Source: Micractinium sp. NFX-FRZ
Taxonomy: Eukaryota > Chlorophyta > Trebouxiophyceae > Chlorellales > Chlorellaceae
NCBI GenBank assembly: GCA_029339195.1
Contig: JAPTJF010000012.1
Span: forward strand, 62,001 to 126,000
Reading direction: 5' to 3'
DNA length: 64,000 bases
This document shows, piece by piece, positions 1-11,609 of the stretch. Position numbers and translations under genes: made by a program. The notes beneath the pieces are model-generated. The model was not told where the DNA came from, searched no databases, and saw only the letters and a program-made list of their open reading frames with translations. Each line of letters begins with the position of its first letter. Positions within the stretch are counted from its first letter, which is position 1.

Positions 1-3000
1 AGGGGGAGTCAAGAACAGCTGCGCAGCACAGGTGGCACCACCAGCAAACCGAGCTGCTCATCTAAGCCGCCTGCTGTCGGCTGTTGCCAAACAGTTGAGG
101 GCTGCCCGACCCCCCCAAGGCACGCACCTCAATCACTTTGATGTCCTCCTCTGGGATGCGGTTTGCCTTGACCAAGTTGCGCCACTTGTCCTTCAGGTCC
201 ACCTGCAGGCACCATCACAGATGGAACCGCGTCAATCAACTACCCAGTAAACTCTAGCTGTGGCACCAATCGTCCTTCAGGTTCACATGCCGGCCACAAA
301 TGTCCAGCGGCTGATGGACCCACTGTGTGCAACAGACCACTGCAAGCGCGTGCCACAGCCTCAAAATTTGTCTCCCCTGCAACCAGCACCACCCAAACAG
401 TTTGCTCCTTGCCTGCAGGCACAGCCCGCATGCACAGCCCGCGCATCGTCTGCCACGAGGGCGCCCCCAGAACCTCGCCTCCCTCCATGCACACATCTGT
501 GGTGGTGCAGTGCGTGCCTAAACTGGACTGCCACGCGGCTCACCTGCGAGCGGCGCCCCCTGAACACCTCATTGCCCTCCTTTGCAATGATGGCCCAGCT
601 GCCACGGCCTTGCAGCTTGACCTGCCGCACCAGCTCGGTCACCTCCTCCTCTTCCCACTTCATGGGCTGCAGGGGCAGGCACAATTGCCCACAAGGTGCA
701 GATGCTCAGGCAAATACTCAAAGAAGTTGATCAAGGGAAGTCACCACGGAGCAGCAGCCCCACCACCTCTTTCTCGCCCCGCCTCACAGGCTGCATGGCG
801 CACAGGTAAGATGGCAGATGATGGGGGCCGGCAAGGTGTGGGCAGGGCGCGACAGCACGGAAAGGCAGCTGCTGACCCCCACCTTACGGCGGTGGCCCTG
901 CTTGGGCTGCCGCTGCTCCTCCTCCTCCAACAGCGCAACAGCAGCGCGCGCACGGCCGCCCTGCTGCTTGCGGCTGCCCGAGGGCAGCACCAGCGGCGTG
1001 TGGCGGGCATACTGCTGGTGCTGCAGCTCCGGCATGGGGTGCTGCGCACAACAAAGCATCAGGGGGCAGGTCAGGCTCAGGCATTCCAGCAGGGCTTACA
1101 CGATTGGCATCGCAGTTTAGCGAGCGGACAAACAAGCACGTGAGCACAGAAACGACAAGAGCAGCAAATGCGCCGACGGAAGGGCAGCCAGGCACACGCT
1201 CGTCCGCCTACCTGAACTGCCGGGCTGTCCTCGCCCCACTCCACCACGCGCCCGGTGCGCTCGCCCCCGCGGCGGCCCGCGCCGCCGCCGTCACTCCCGC
1301 CTGCACCGGCCGCAGCAGCAGCAGCAGCAGCAGCGCCCAGCGCGCCTGCCAGCGGGTCCTCGCCTCCCTCCTGCGCCAGGTCACCCAGCCGGGCGTGCAG
1401 CTGCTGCACCACGCCACCCTGCTGAACTGGCGCTTGCCTGCAGGGCAATGATCGAGGAGCGCAGCAGCAGTTGGGTCAACATGTTACGCCGTGCATAGTG
1501 GGCTTGGCTGAGTGGCTCACCCTTCTGCAGGCTTGCCCCCGTCCTCGCGACATGCCAAGCCACAGGGTGCTAAACTCTAAAGCCTAAAGCCTGCATGAGC
1601 ACACCCGGCAGAGCACCCACCCGCGGCTGGCGCTCCTGGGCTGCTGCTGCTGCTGCTGCTGCCGGGGCGGGCGCGGCTCAAAGTCGTCGTCATACCCGCC
1701 CTCGTAGCCGCCGCCATCGTCGTGCACCTCTGCCGCCGCAGCATTTGCCAGCCCCTGCAGCCCCACCGCAGCCGCCGCGGCCGGCGCAGCTGCCACGGGC
1801 ACAGAAAGGATCCGCGGCACGCTAGCAGGTGTGGGTGCGGCTGCGGGCGCCGCGCCCGGACGGTGCTGAGAGCTGGGAGCAGCCAGCAGTGAGGCGGCGG
1901 GCACGGGTGCCGCAGCGGGGACAGCGGCAGGCAGCGCTGGAATGCCGCCCAGCCCTGGCTGATACCGCCCAGCCCGAATGTCGTCCGCAACTTCCTGCAG
2001 CGCCCCAAGAGAGACACACGAGAATTGTAGGGCGGTGGTTTCATGAACCCAGTGGGCACGCGGTGCATGCAGCCTCCTACAACCAAGCTCCTGGGACCGC
2101 CACCTGACAGCTGGCATATGACATATCAGCAAGACATCAGCATGGCAGTTTTCCCTCGGGCACCACAGGCAGCGACAAGCACACACCCAAAGCATGGGAT
2201 GAGAATGAGAAGTGTAACGGCCATGCCCACCATGTCAGCTCACCTTGAGCATGACGGGCAGCGCCAGGCGCGCCTTGGCCACAAACTTCCACAGCTGCCC
2301 CGTCAGCGTGTTGAAGGGGTGGTCGTCCTGTGGTGCAGCATGACAGCAGGCGTGCGTGCGGCGTGAGAGGTGCATAGATGGGCGTGAGTGTGGACTGGCC
2401 AGTGGCACAGGCACACGGGTTGCCGGCTGCGGCTGGGCTTGGGAGAATAAGCGGCAGCGCGGCTGGCTATGCCAGCAAGCATATGGCTTGGGTGCAACAG
2501 GTGGTGCAGCAGCGTGTCAGCGGGGCAGCCACCACACCCACGCTGCAGCGCACCAGCAGCACAGTCGCCTCGCTGGGACTGTGCAGCGCCGCTTTCAGGC
2601 GGTGGTACCTGCACCAGCGTGCCACCGGGGAGGGAAAGGGAGGCACACAGGCACTGCCTTCAGCTAGTAGTCCCAGATGTGCGGCAAAAGCTGGCCGCCG
2701 GCCAGTTAGGGGCTGTCGAATCTGATTCCTGCTGCATATCCACCTCCAAGCCCCTGCCTGCCTACCAGCCGGTGTCACTTTGCATGTGCCGCCATCGGCC
2801 TACCACCACAACTCCCAGCACGCCGCTCCTGGAACTGAGTCCCCTCCCTGCACCCACATCGTCTGCTCGCTGCCAGCAGCGCCTGCAAACAGCTCGTCCA
2901 CTGCCGCCTCTGCCTCCGGGGCGGGCAGCGCGGTGCCGGGCCGGAAGGTCTGCAGCGCCAGCTCAATTTTGACCTGAAGAAAGCGGAGAGCGTGGAAGAG

Positions 3001-3484
3001 GGGGTGGAGGTGTGACCCATCAGGAACCCAACAACACAATGCCAGCGAGCGCAGCGGCAAACATGGCAGGGTGCCTGATCATGGAAGGCACTGCTGGTGC
3101 CCGTGGTGTGCTGGGGGCGCAGCACCCACAGCCGCACACGCAAACGCAACGCCGCTTCCGGCGCCCGCGCGCAGCACCCACTTTGAGCACCAGGTGTGGG
3201 CGGGGGATGACCAGCTCTGGGTCTGCGACTCCGTCCACATCACAGGCTGCCAGCATCCGCAGCACTGCCAGCGTTTCTGCGTCAATGATTCCCTTGGATA
3301 AGTCGGCCTCCAAGGTGCGCAAGCACAGCCGCGCGCGCGTGACGTCTGGCAGCTCCTCCGCTGAGCCCACCACTGCCGGCAGCAGCCATTTGTTGATGGC
3401 CTCCACTGGCACCGCGTCGCAGTCGACCAGGCGGTCAAACGCCCACGTCAGCGTCTCATCGTCATCCGCAGCCATGGCGGCCAT
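1..3484 (-). CDS. Telobox MYB-domain protein, TRF-like (3' end outside window)
   Basis: Probable telomere- or promoter-binding nuclear protein. Nine exons close in phase: 3182-3484, 2858-2973, 2542-2608, 2244-2327, 1621-1994, 1212-1437, 883-1041, 544-666 and 128-202 (509 codons). A possible tenth exon covers 1-18, so the C-terminus is missing. The last two exons join into one MYB/SANT helix set: KWEEEEVTELVRQV, then GSWAIIAKEG, then VDLKDKWRNL. VDLKDKW is the telobox signature of TRF-like and single-MYB-histone plant proteins. The N-terminus (MAAMAADDDETLTWAFDRLV) is helical and could be a TRFH-like dimerisation region, which is inference. The middle (exons 5-6) is Ala/Pro/Gln-rich, low complexity and probably disordered. 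The start at 3484 is the first ATG giving the conserved-looking helix; in-frame ATGs further upstream give only Arg/Pro-rich sequence. I am sure of the MYB domain and less sure of telomere binding. Confidence 0.75.
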
Positions 3485-4869
3485 CCGTGGCGCGCGTTTA
3501 GGGTCTGTGGAAGGGCGGGGCGGGGCGGCCAGGGGTAGGGGTGGGAAGCGGCACGCCGGGCGGCACGCCCGAGCACTCACGGACCCACGGGACGGCCGGC
3601 AGCGCCTGGAGTGCGGTGGAGCGGCCGGCCGGGCTGCAACCAGGCTCTTCGCTACTCTTGCCCCGTGCCCTAAACCACACCTCTTGCGTGCCGGCACGCC
3701 CCGGCGTCCGGCGTTTTCTATTCACCTGCCCGTGCTGATCCCACAGACGCAGGGCGGGGCAGTGCCCAGGCGTGAGCTGCGGCTGCCGCCTCAACGGCCG
3801 GAATATGTTTGAGTGAGCGGGTGTGCTTGCGGCACCGTAGCAGTTGCAGCGAGCGAGTACAACGACATGGGGGAGAAGCAGGGCGCGAAAAATGCCCAAA
3901 TGCTGTGCGTGCTGGGGCGGCGGCAGGTCGACATCGGTTGAGCACTGCCCCCAACTTGGTGTCCTGGCGCCCTGCCAATCATTGCATTTATTTCCACGAT
4001 GGTTACATTTCAGCTCCCACTTGCACGGACTATTTGCTTAAATCAAAGGCTTGGGTATGGAGGACATGAAGATGTGAAGGGAACGCTTGGCACAAGGGAA
4101 GCTTGACAGGAAACTCCTTATGGCTTCAAGGCTTGCATCAAGGCGATGTAAAGAGACGGCATGAGAACACTCGGGCAAGAGATGGACAAGAGGTGAACAT
4201 AAGGCATGTGAATGCGCAATGGCAGGCACTGATCGCCATGTTACGTGTGATGGATGGATGGATGGATGGTTGGTAACGCACAGGAAAACATGTAAGGGGT
4301 GAATATGAGGGCATGGCAAGGCATGGATGTTGAACATTTGCGTCATTCCGAAGAGGAATGACTGGCTGAGGGCAGTTGGGTGTGAGGGTCTGAGCACACT
4401 GGAGCCAACTGCGAGACAATGGCACAGACAAGGGGATCCTGGGGCACGAGGCGCTGCCAAAGATGCACGCTTTGCAGCAGTGCTGCCGAGGGCGGCAGGC
4501 CAGGCTGGCATGCACAGAGATTCGAGCAACAGAGGTGCAAGGGAGGTCCGGAGTGTGCAGGACGCCCTGCCAGAGGCGCTCAAGAAGTTGGGATGCATGC
4601 AGCGAGGAGGAGGAGCGCACCGGGAAGCCGGCGCGGAGGGTGGGACATAAAAAATGGAAGAGAAGGTCCTGAGTTCTGCTTTCAAGCAAAAACATGTTGC
4701 TGCGAAACACAGCAGGCCGGTGCCTGCTGGCGGCACAGCACCTGCGGCTTCTACGTTTGAACGGGGGCATGGGATTGCGCTGCCTGATGGCATTCTGCCG
4801 TTATGTTTTGTTAAAGTAGTGGGGGCCAGCTGCCCCTTGTGAGGGCAGGCCGTGCTGCCGGTGCCCGCC
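3485..4869. other. Intergenic: promoter of TRF-like gene and long 3' UTR of wall-protein gene
   Basis: No coding exon is visible. About 870 bp downstream of the wall-protein stop (4870, minus strand) is a TGTAA signal read on the minus strand at 4003-4007, so most of 3990-4869 is probably 3' UTR. Positions 3485-3985 would be promoter and 5' UTR of the TRF-like gene. A short ATGG microsatellite lies near 4249-4270. The 377-residue open frame on the minus strand (4038-5171) is antisense or UTR sequence with no domain character. Confidence 0.5.
4003..4007 (-). terminator. TGTAA polyadenylation signal (minus strand)
   Basis: Green-algal TGTAA signal on the minus strand, about 865 bp downstream of the wall-protein stop codon. 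Its position just before the promoter of the next minus-strand gene fits a transcript end near 3990. Confidence 0.45.
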
Positions 4870-7800
4870 TCACAGGAAGACGAGGGAGGCCGTGGGCATC
4901 TGGCCGCCCACCGCCTGCCCGGCAGCAGCAGACTGGACACCGCCCACAGCAGCGGCCGCGGCGGCAGCGGGGGCAGCACGCTGGTAGGTGGAGCCTGAGG
5001 CAGCAAGGGAGCAGGGCAGCAGCTGGCACAGTCAGTGGCAGCACGATAGTGCAACGCGCCCGTGTGCTGCATGGCCTGGCACGTGCATCCCCCGGTGGTA
5101 CCGGGCGGGCACACCCAGCGCAGGCGTACGCAGGGCGGCGGCTGCTTGCCGATGCGCTGCTTGGTGCTCACCTAGAATGCCGGTCACTGGGGCGGGCAGG
5201 GGGGCCAGTACGGTGAGGTACACATCCAGCCAGTCGCCATAGTTTGAGTTGCGCAGCTGCACGTGTGGGGAAAGATGGAAGACCAGGGCAGAGCGGTGAG
5301 GCCTGTATGATGCAGCACATGAGCGGGCGACGTGCTGTCGAGGTGGAGCCCGCCGAGGGGGCAGGGCAGGGCAGGGCAAGGCGGGGTCGAGGCTTGCTTG
5401 CAGTGCGCCCAGCAAGCGTGATGTGGCAGGGCCTTGCATGCCGCATCCCACCAGGCGGGGAGCGCCCACCTGCGCGGGTTTGTAGGGCGAGCGCTGGGCC
5501 ACGCGCACGCGCAGGTGAGGCGTGGTGATGATGACGCCGGCAGGGCGGCCGTTCTTGGTGGGTGTGGCCTGCACGCTGACGTCGCTGCCCACCTTGGCGC
5601 TCTGCAGGGGGCCAAGCCGGCGCCCGCTGGCGGTGACTGCAAGCGGGCGGGCAGGGGGGCAGGTGGGGGTGGGTGGGAATGGGCTGGTTCAGGACGGGCA
5701 GGGCGGTTAGAGAAGCCGGGGGGCAGGTGGCAATGGGTGGGGCTGGTTGCATGGTTTGCAGTTGCGCTCGACCTGACTCAGTGCCCACCAGGCTGCACCC
5801 ACAAGCCTGCCTTGGTGGCAGTGCCACCCCCACTGGGGGCGAGCCACTCGGTGCTCACCCTGTAGGGCCCAGCCGGTGCCAAGCTTGTTGAGGGTGGCCG
5901 ACACGATGGGTGCGCCCCGCCCTTGTGTGAAGGTGAGGGAGCGGATGAAGGTGGCCTTGCCGTCCAACCCGCCAGCACCAAACACGGTGTCCACCCGGGC
6001 ACCCCGGCCGTCGGTGTAAATATTGTACGACTTGCCGGCCTGGCCCTTGAACAAGGACCAGGGCTTGCCTGCAAACATGGGGGGGAGGGCACAGGATGGG
6101 GAGGGGGCGGGTGAGAACCCGGGGGTGGGGGCGCCAGCACAGGCGGGTGCCAGCGGGGCAGAGTTCTCCTGATTTTTTGTTAATTGATGAGGCAAAATCC
6201 AGTTTTTGCACTGAGCAGTCAGGAACCGAAGGGGTTGACAGCAGCAGCAGCAGCAGTCTCTTTCAAAGCGGACATCTCGTGTTCTCACCGGCTTGATTGA
6301 ATCCCATGACGTGTGGATCCCCCACGATGGCTGCAATGGACTGGGGAGGGGGTGGGGCCTTGCGCAGTGGGGTCGGGGGTCTGCGCAGCGCCACTGGCGG
6401 GGCGCGAACGACGGGCCCAATGGGCGGGCGGTTAAGTTTCGGAGGCGGCGGGCGAGGGCTGGGCGGACGGGGGCTGGGCGGGCGGGGGCTGGGCGGTCGA
6501 GGGCTGGGCGGGCGGGGGCTGGGCGGGCGGGGGCTAGGCGGGCTTCGCAGAGGGGGCGACAGCTTGCCGGGGGAAATGGGCGTTCTTTTAGCACTCGGGG
6601 GTGGGGAAGGGGGAGCCAGCTGCCCTGGCAGAATGGGGCGCATTGCCGGTAGGGGTGGAGGGGGCGAGGGGCTGGGGGGTGGTGGAGATGGGCTGGACGG
6701 AGGGGGCGGAGACGGAGAGGGTGGAGGCGGCGGAGAGGGAGACAGCTTGGGTGGAGGAGGTGAGGGGGAAGGAGGCGGTGGGGAGGGGCTGGGGGGAGGG
6801 GCCACCTGACCAGGCTGCAAGGCTGCATCAGGAGGAGGTGGGGATGGGCTGGGAGGTGGCGGGGACGGCGTGGGAGGAGGAGGTGAGGGGGAGGGAGGCA
6901 TGGGCGAAGGGGATGGGGGAGGTGGGGACGGGCTGGGAGGAGGAGGTGACGGAGAGGGAGGCATGGGCGAAGGGGATGGGGGAGGTGGGGATGGGCTGGG
7001 AGGTGGCGGGGACGGGCTGGGAGGAGGAGGTGAGGGGGAGGGAGGAGGAGGTGAGGGGGAGGGAGGCATGGGCGAAGGGGACGGGGGAGGTGGGGATGGG
7101 CTGGGAGGTGGAGGTGAGGGGGAGGGTGGAGGAGGTGAGGGGGAAGGAGGCATGGGCGAAGGGGACGGGGGAGGTGGGGAAGGGCTGGGAGGTGGTGGGG
7201 ACGGGCTGGGAGGAGGAGGTGAGGGGGAGGGAGGCATGGGCGAAGGGGACGGGGGAGGTGGTGACGGGCTGGGAGGAGGCGGGGACGGCGAGGGTGGAGG
7301 AGGTGAGGGGGAAGGGGGCTTGGGGGAAGGGGACGGGGGAGGTGGAGACGGGCGGGGAGGTGGCGAGGACGGCGAGGGTGGAGGAGGTGAGGGGGAAGGG
7401 GGCATGGGCGAAGGGGACGGGGGAGGTGGTGACAGGCTGGGAGGAGGCTGGGACGGCGAGGGTGGAGGAGGTGAGGGAGAGGGAGGCATGGGCGAAGGGG
7501 ACGGGGGAGGTGGGGACGGGCTGGGAGGAGGCGGGGACGGGCTGGGAGGAGGAGGTGAGGGAGAGGGAGGCATGGGCGAAGGGGACGGGGGAGGTGGCAA
7601 CGGTGTAGGAGGCGGAGGTGAGGGGGAGGGTTTTGGAGGGGACGGGCTGGGAGGTGGTGGGGAAGAAGCAGACAGAGATGCGGCCTCGGGTGGTGGCGGA
7701 GAGGCCTGTGGGCAGCTGGCGCTGGCGGTGGTGAAGCCCAGGGATGTGAGGTCGTTGTCCTTCACCACTGCAGGCACACAGGTGGCGGCCGCACGGAGAG

Positions 7801-10429
7801 GGGCATCAGCAGAGGCAAAGGTGCTCCAAGGCAAAGCGGTGGAGTGCCCAGCAGCGGCGGGCTGGGTGCCGCACATCCTGCCTGGTTGCCAAGCATCACC
7901 CGTGCTTGCCACCCCTGTGTGCCAACAGGCGCCACCAGCAATGCCACCAGCACTGCCACCAGCCCCGGCACTCACCCACTCCCGAGAACCAGGCTCGCTG
8001 CGCCGTGCTGCCGTCCTGCACCTCCAGTGGCGCTCCTCCGCCCTTGTCAAAGGGGCTGTTGGTCCACAGCCGGCAGGCGCCGTCGCTGGCGCGGTAGCTC
8101 CACGCCTTGCACTTGTACGCCGTCCCAAAAGACTGCGGGGGAGCGGGGGCAGGAGCGGGGCAGGCAGGAGTGACTCGGGCGGGCAGGGTGGGCAGGCGGT
8201 TGGCAGGCAGGCGTGGCTCAGGCGGGCACTGGCCACCAATCATGAACACACTGCATGGCAAGCGCCGGCCCAACCAAGTATCCGCACCAGCACCAGCACG
8301 GCACTCACGCTGGGGTTGGGCTGGGCGCGGCAGAGGTCGCAGCAGGCGCAGGCGGCGCGGGCGCGGTAGGCGGCACGGATGATGGGCCACTGGTAGGGCG
8401 CCGAGTCGGGGGTGGCGGCCACATCCGCAATCTGCTGGCCCAACCACATCAGGGTGAAGCCGTTGTTGCCGGTGTCGTAATTGAACTCGGCCGTGTTGGT
8501 CTGCTGCGAGTTGCCATTGTTCTGCAAGGACGCGTGTGGGAGTGGTACGGGAGATAGATAGGTGCAAGTGAGACCCACAAGGGTGCACCGCTGTGCAGCT
8601 CTCAAAACGGCCGGCCACACAAAGGCTGCCCTTTGCCTGCCTGATGTCGCCATCCTCCTCGTTTGATGAATGTCGCGGAGAGCTCACCTGCTCCACCCAC
8701 ACGCCGGTGCCGTTGTCCACGCAGTACTTGCGCACAACCGCCGCCGCCGCCGAAGGGGAAGGGCTGGGAGGAGGAGGTGAGGGGGAGGGAGGCATGGGCG
8801 AAGGGGATGGGGGAGGTGGGGATGGGCTGGGAGGTGGCGGGGACAGTGAAGGAGGCGGTGGTGAGGGGGAGGGTTTGGGAGGGGACGGGCTGGGAGGAGG
8901 AGGGGAAGAAGCAGACAGAGATGCGGCCTCGGGTGGTGGCGGAGAGGCCTGTGGGCAGCTGGCGCTGGCGGTGGTGAAGCCCAGGGATGTGAGGTCGTTG
9001 TCCTTCACCACTGCAGGCACACAGGTGGCGGCCGCACAGAGAGGGGCATCAGCAGAGGCAAAGGTGCGTCAAGGCAAAGCGGTGGAGGGCCCAACAGCGG
9101 CGAGCTGGATGCCGCACATCCTGCCTGGTTGCCAAGCATCACCCCTGCTTGCCACCCCTGTGTGCCAACAGGCGCCACCAGCAATGCCGCCAACGCTGCC
9201 ACCAGCCCCGGCACTCACCCACTCCCGAGAACCAGGAGCGCTGCGCCGTGCTGCCGTCCTCCACCTCCAGCGGCGCGCCGCCGCCCTTGTCAAAGGGGCT
9301 GTTGGTCCACAGCCGGCAGGCGCCGTCGCTGGCACGGTAGCTCCACGCCTTGCACTTGTACGCCGTCTCAAAAGACTGCGGGCGGGGGGGGGGAGGGCGG
9401 CAGGAGCCAGGCAGGCAGGAGTGACTCAGGCGGGCAAGGTGGGCAGGGTGGGCAGGCGGTTGGGCAGGCTGTCATGACCGGGGGCAGGCAGGCAGGCGTG
9501 GCTCAGGCGGGCAGGGTGGGCAGGCGGTTGGCAGGCTGTTGACAGCAGGCTGTTGGCAGGCTGTTGACATCATGACCCGTGCCAGGCAGGCAGGCCAACA
9601 ATCATGAACACACTGCATCGCAAGCGCCGGCCTAACCAAGTATCCGCACCAGCACAGCACTCACGCTGGGGTTGGGCTGGGCACGGCAGAGGTCGCAGCA
9701 GGCGCAGGCGGCGCGGGCGCGGTAGGCGGCACGGATGATGGGCCACTGGTAGGGCGCCGAGTCGGGGGTGGCGGCCACATCCGCAATCTGCTGGCCCAAC
9801 CACATCAGGGTGAAGCCGTTGTTGCCGGTGTCGTAATTGAACTCGGCCGTGTTGGTCTGCTGCGAGTTGCCATTGTTCTGCAAGGAAGCGTATGGGAGTG
9901 GTACGGGAGATATGAGAGTGAGACCCACAGGCTGCACCGCTGTGCAGCTCTCAAAAGGGCCAACCACACAAAGGCTGCCCTTTGCCTGCCTGATTTCGCC
10001 CTCTAGCTCGTTTGCAGAGTGTCGCGGAGAGCTTACCTGCTCCACCCACACGCCGGTGCCGTTGTCCACGCAGTACTTGCGCACAACCGCCGCCGCCGCC
10101 GAAGCGGCAGTCCCGGGCGGGGGAGCTCCAGCGCCCGTTGCCGGGGGCGGGGGGCTCGCTACATCAATTCGAAGCGCTCTGCGGTGTATCTCGGTGGGCT
10201 TGGAGGCCTCGGCTGGCAGCAAACCTGAACGGATAGGAAGGAACCGTGCATGCGCAGTGCCTGAGCGCGGGCCGCGGCAAGTTTCACGGTACCTCCGCCA
10301 AAGGCTTCCGTTGTGCAGGTGCTATTTATGGCACTTACTCTGATGCAGCGCCAGCAACAGGCACACCGTCAAGTGGCGGCAGGCGGCGCGGGAGTGCCCG
10401 CTTGCCCAGCCGTGTTGCGGCTGAGGCAT
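4870..10429 (-). CDS. Secreted cell-wall protein: duplicated PAN/Apple-like modules, Ser-Pro repeat domain, VWD/root-cap-like C-terminus
   Basis: Twelve exons close in phase to 1135 residues: 10339-10429, 10037-10224, 9665-9877, 9219-9375, 8688-9010, 8309-8521, 7976-8132, 6289-7767, 5859-6068, 5470-5636, 5172-5256 and 4870-4994. Exon 1 starts at 10429 and encodes a secretory leader with core HLTVCLLLALHQ. Residues ~75-216 and ~305-447 are near-identical Cys-rich modules (KYCVDNGTGVW, ACACCDLC, YKCKAWSYR, ACRLWTNSPFD) that resemble PAN/Apple or WSC carbohydrate-binding folds. Each is followed by a Ser-Pro linker. The second linker (residues ~465-900) is an extended SPSPPPP / SPMPP hydroxyproline-type rod typical of algal extracellular-matrix glycoproteins. 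The C-terminus starts with VGDPHVMGFNQAGKPW and has GQAGKSYNIYTDG and TGILGSTYQ, the hallmarks of VWD-like / root-cap-type GDPH domains. It is expected outside the cell in the wall. It could be called pherophorin-like by architecture, but I do not see the pherophorin domain itself. Confidence 0.85.
6420..7670 (-). repeat. Coding minisatellite for Ser-Pro rod
   Basis: Tandem coding repeat with a unit of about 30-60 bp, read on the minus strand as variants of SPSPPPPSPSPMPP. The complementary strand is an almost pure GGAGGTGGGGAAGGG-type purine tract with long open frames that are shadows. SPRPPSPRPP units occupy the proximal end (6440-6540). The tract is likely to be length-polymorphic and prone to assembly collapse. 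Confidence 0.85.
7660..8750. repeat. Intragenic tandem duplication, copy 2 (exons 5 end to 8 start)
   Basis: This stretch matches 8905-10103 closely, introns included. Exons 8309-8521 and 9665-9877 differ at about one visible base. The intron between the PAN exon and the Ser-Pro exon (7768-7975 versus 9011-9218) is also nearly identical. Introns conserved to this degree mean a recent duplication or ongoing gene conversion. Confidence 0.85.
8905..10103. repeat. Intragenic tandem duplication, copy 1
   Basis: Partner of 7660-8750. It is about 100 bp longer because the intron at 9376-9664 carries an expanded array of GGGCAGG/GGCAGGCGGTTGG units near 9420-9560. The Ser-Pro linker between the two modules (exon 5) is short, about 70 residues, whereas the linker after the second module grew to more than 400 residues. 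Confidence 0.8.
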
Positions 10430-11609
10430 GCCCTGAGCCCTGGGTGAGGCCTGGTGATGTTTGAGATGCGAAATGAATCAATGACCGTTGTGCAAAGTCG
10501 CCGGCGAGCCCTATCAGCGGCCCACGCATTGGCAGCTTCTCGGCGGCGCCTGCCAGCGGCACCGTCATGGACAGGCCACCTGGCGGACCCCGGCATTTTC
10601 CTGGCCTCACACCACCCCAGTCCATGCGATACGGCCTCTACCGTGTCTTATGTTTGCTTCTGGATGCCTATGGGACCATGAACCGTTGCTGAGGCGTCAG
10701 GGGAAGCACCTTAGTAATGTGCTGGCGCCAGTACCAGGGACACGACCAGCAGCAGCTGGTGCCAGCAGCCTGCCCGCGAGACGGGATCGCGACGGGCCTC
10801 CAGGAGCTCTGGGGCTCTCCGAGTCCCTGTTTCCTCAGCTTGACAGGAAACCCAACATGCTGTCGTGAACGCTCGGCCAAAACCGATGCTGAGCTGGCCT
10901 CCCTGTCACAGGCGCAGTGCATGGTGCAGTGTGAAGTACCCCATCTTCCCTCCCTTCTGCAGCCGCCTCTGGGGGGACCCATTCCGGCGCGAGCTTCGGT
11001 TCGGCCCCTTCAGCGCGTGAATCAGTGAAATGACCAGCGCCGAGGGATGACCCATCCTTGAGAAGGGAGGGGGCGCCGGTGCCGGCGTAACGGCAGTGCC
11101 TCCCTCTGCCCGCTGGGAGGAGGCTGCTGTGACGCCCCCTGGCACATCAACTGCCCTCCGCTGGTCGAGCGCGAGGATTCACATGCATGCAGGAGTTGAG
11201 CAAAGAGAGGATACATACCGCACATGGCATGTATAGCAAATCTCCACAGGGGAGCGGGAGGCTGCCTGGCGGGGAGCTGTGAAACGACGCCGCGGGGTGC
11301 CAGGCAGTGCGGCAGGGGGTTCGGGCACGAGGCAGCATAGGTGTCACGTGCAAGCATCGATGAGGAGGGGCTGGAGGGCAGGGAGGGCGGGGGGACAGGG
11401 GAGCAGGCAGGGGCGCTCACTGCCCCTTCATGCTGCAACTGCAAATCACGCAGAGCGGCTGTGGGTGGCTCCAGTGGGCGGAGTGGGTGGGGGCGGAAAA
11501 GAAAGCAATAGTTGCGGGCGGAGGAAACAGTGCCGGCAGAGAGAGCGGCGCAGCGGGGCGTGCGGAATGACGCCGTGCCAGCACAGCACAGCGCAGCGCA
11601 GCGTGCGCC
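10430..11609. other. Intergenic: wall-protein promoter and UBTD-like 3' UTR
   Basis: No exon is supported here. The region must hold the promoter of the minus-strand wall-protein gene and the 3' UTR of the UBTD-like gene. I found no TGTAA on the minus strand by eye. The open frames on both strands have no domain character and Arg/Ala/Pro composition typical of GC-rich shadow frames. Confidence 0.4.

Noticed and set aside
6601..8369. Long plus-strand Gly/Glu-rich open frames (335 and 499 codons)
   Set aside because: They are the complement of the Ser-Pro coding minisatellite on the minus strand; repetitive purine-rich DNA lacks stops. The minus-strand model has a signal peptide, closed phases and domains.
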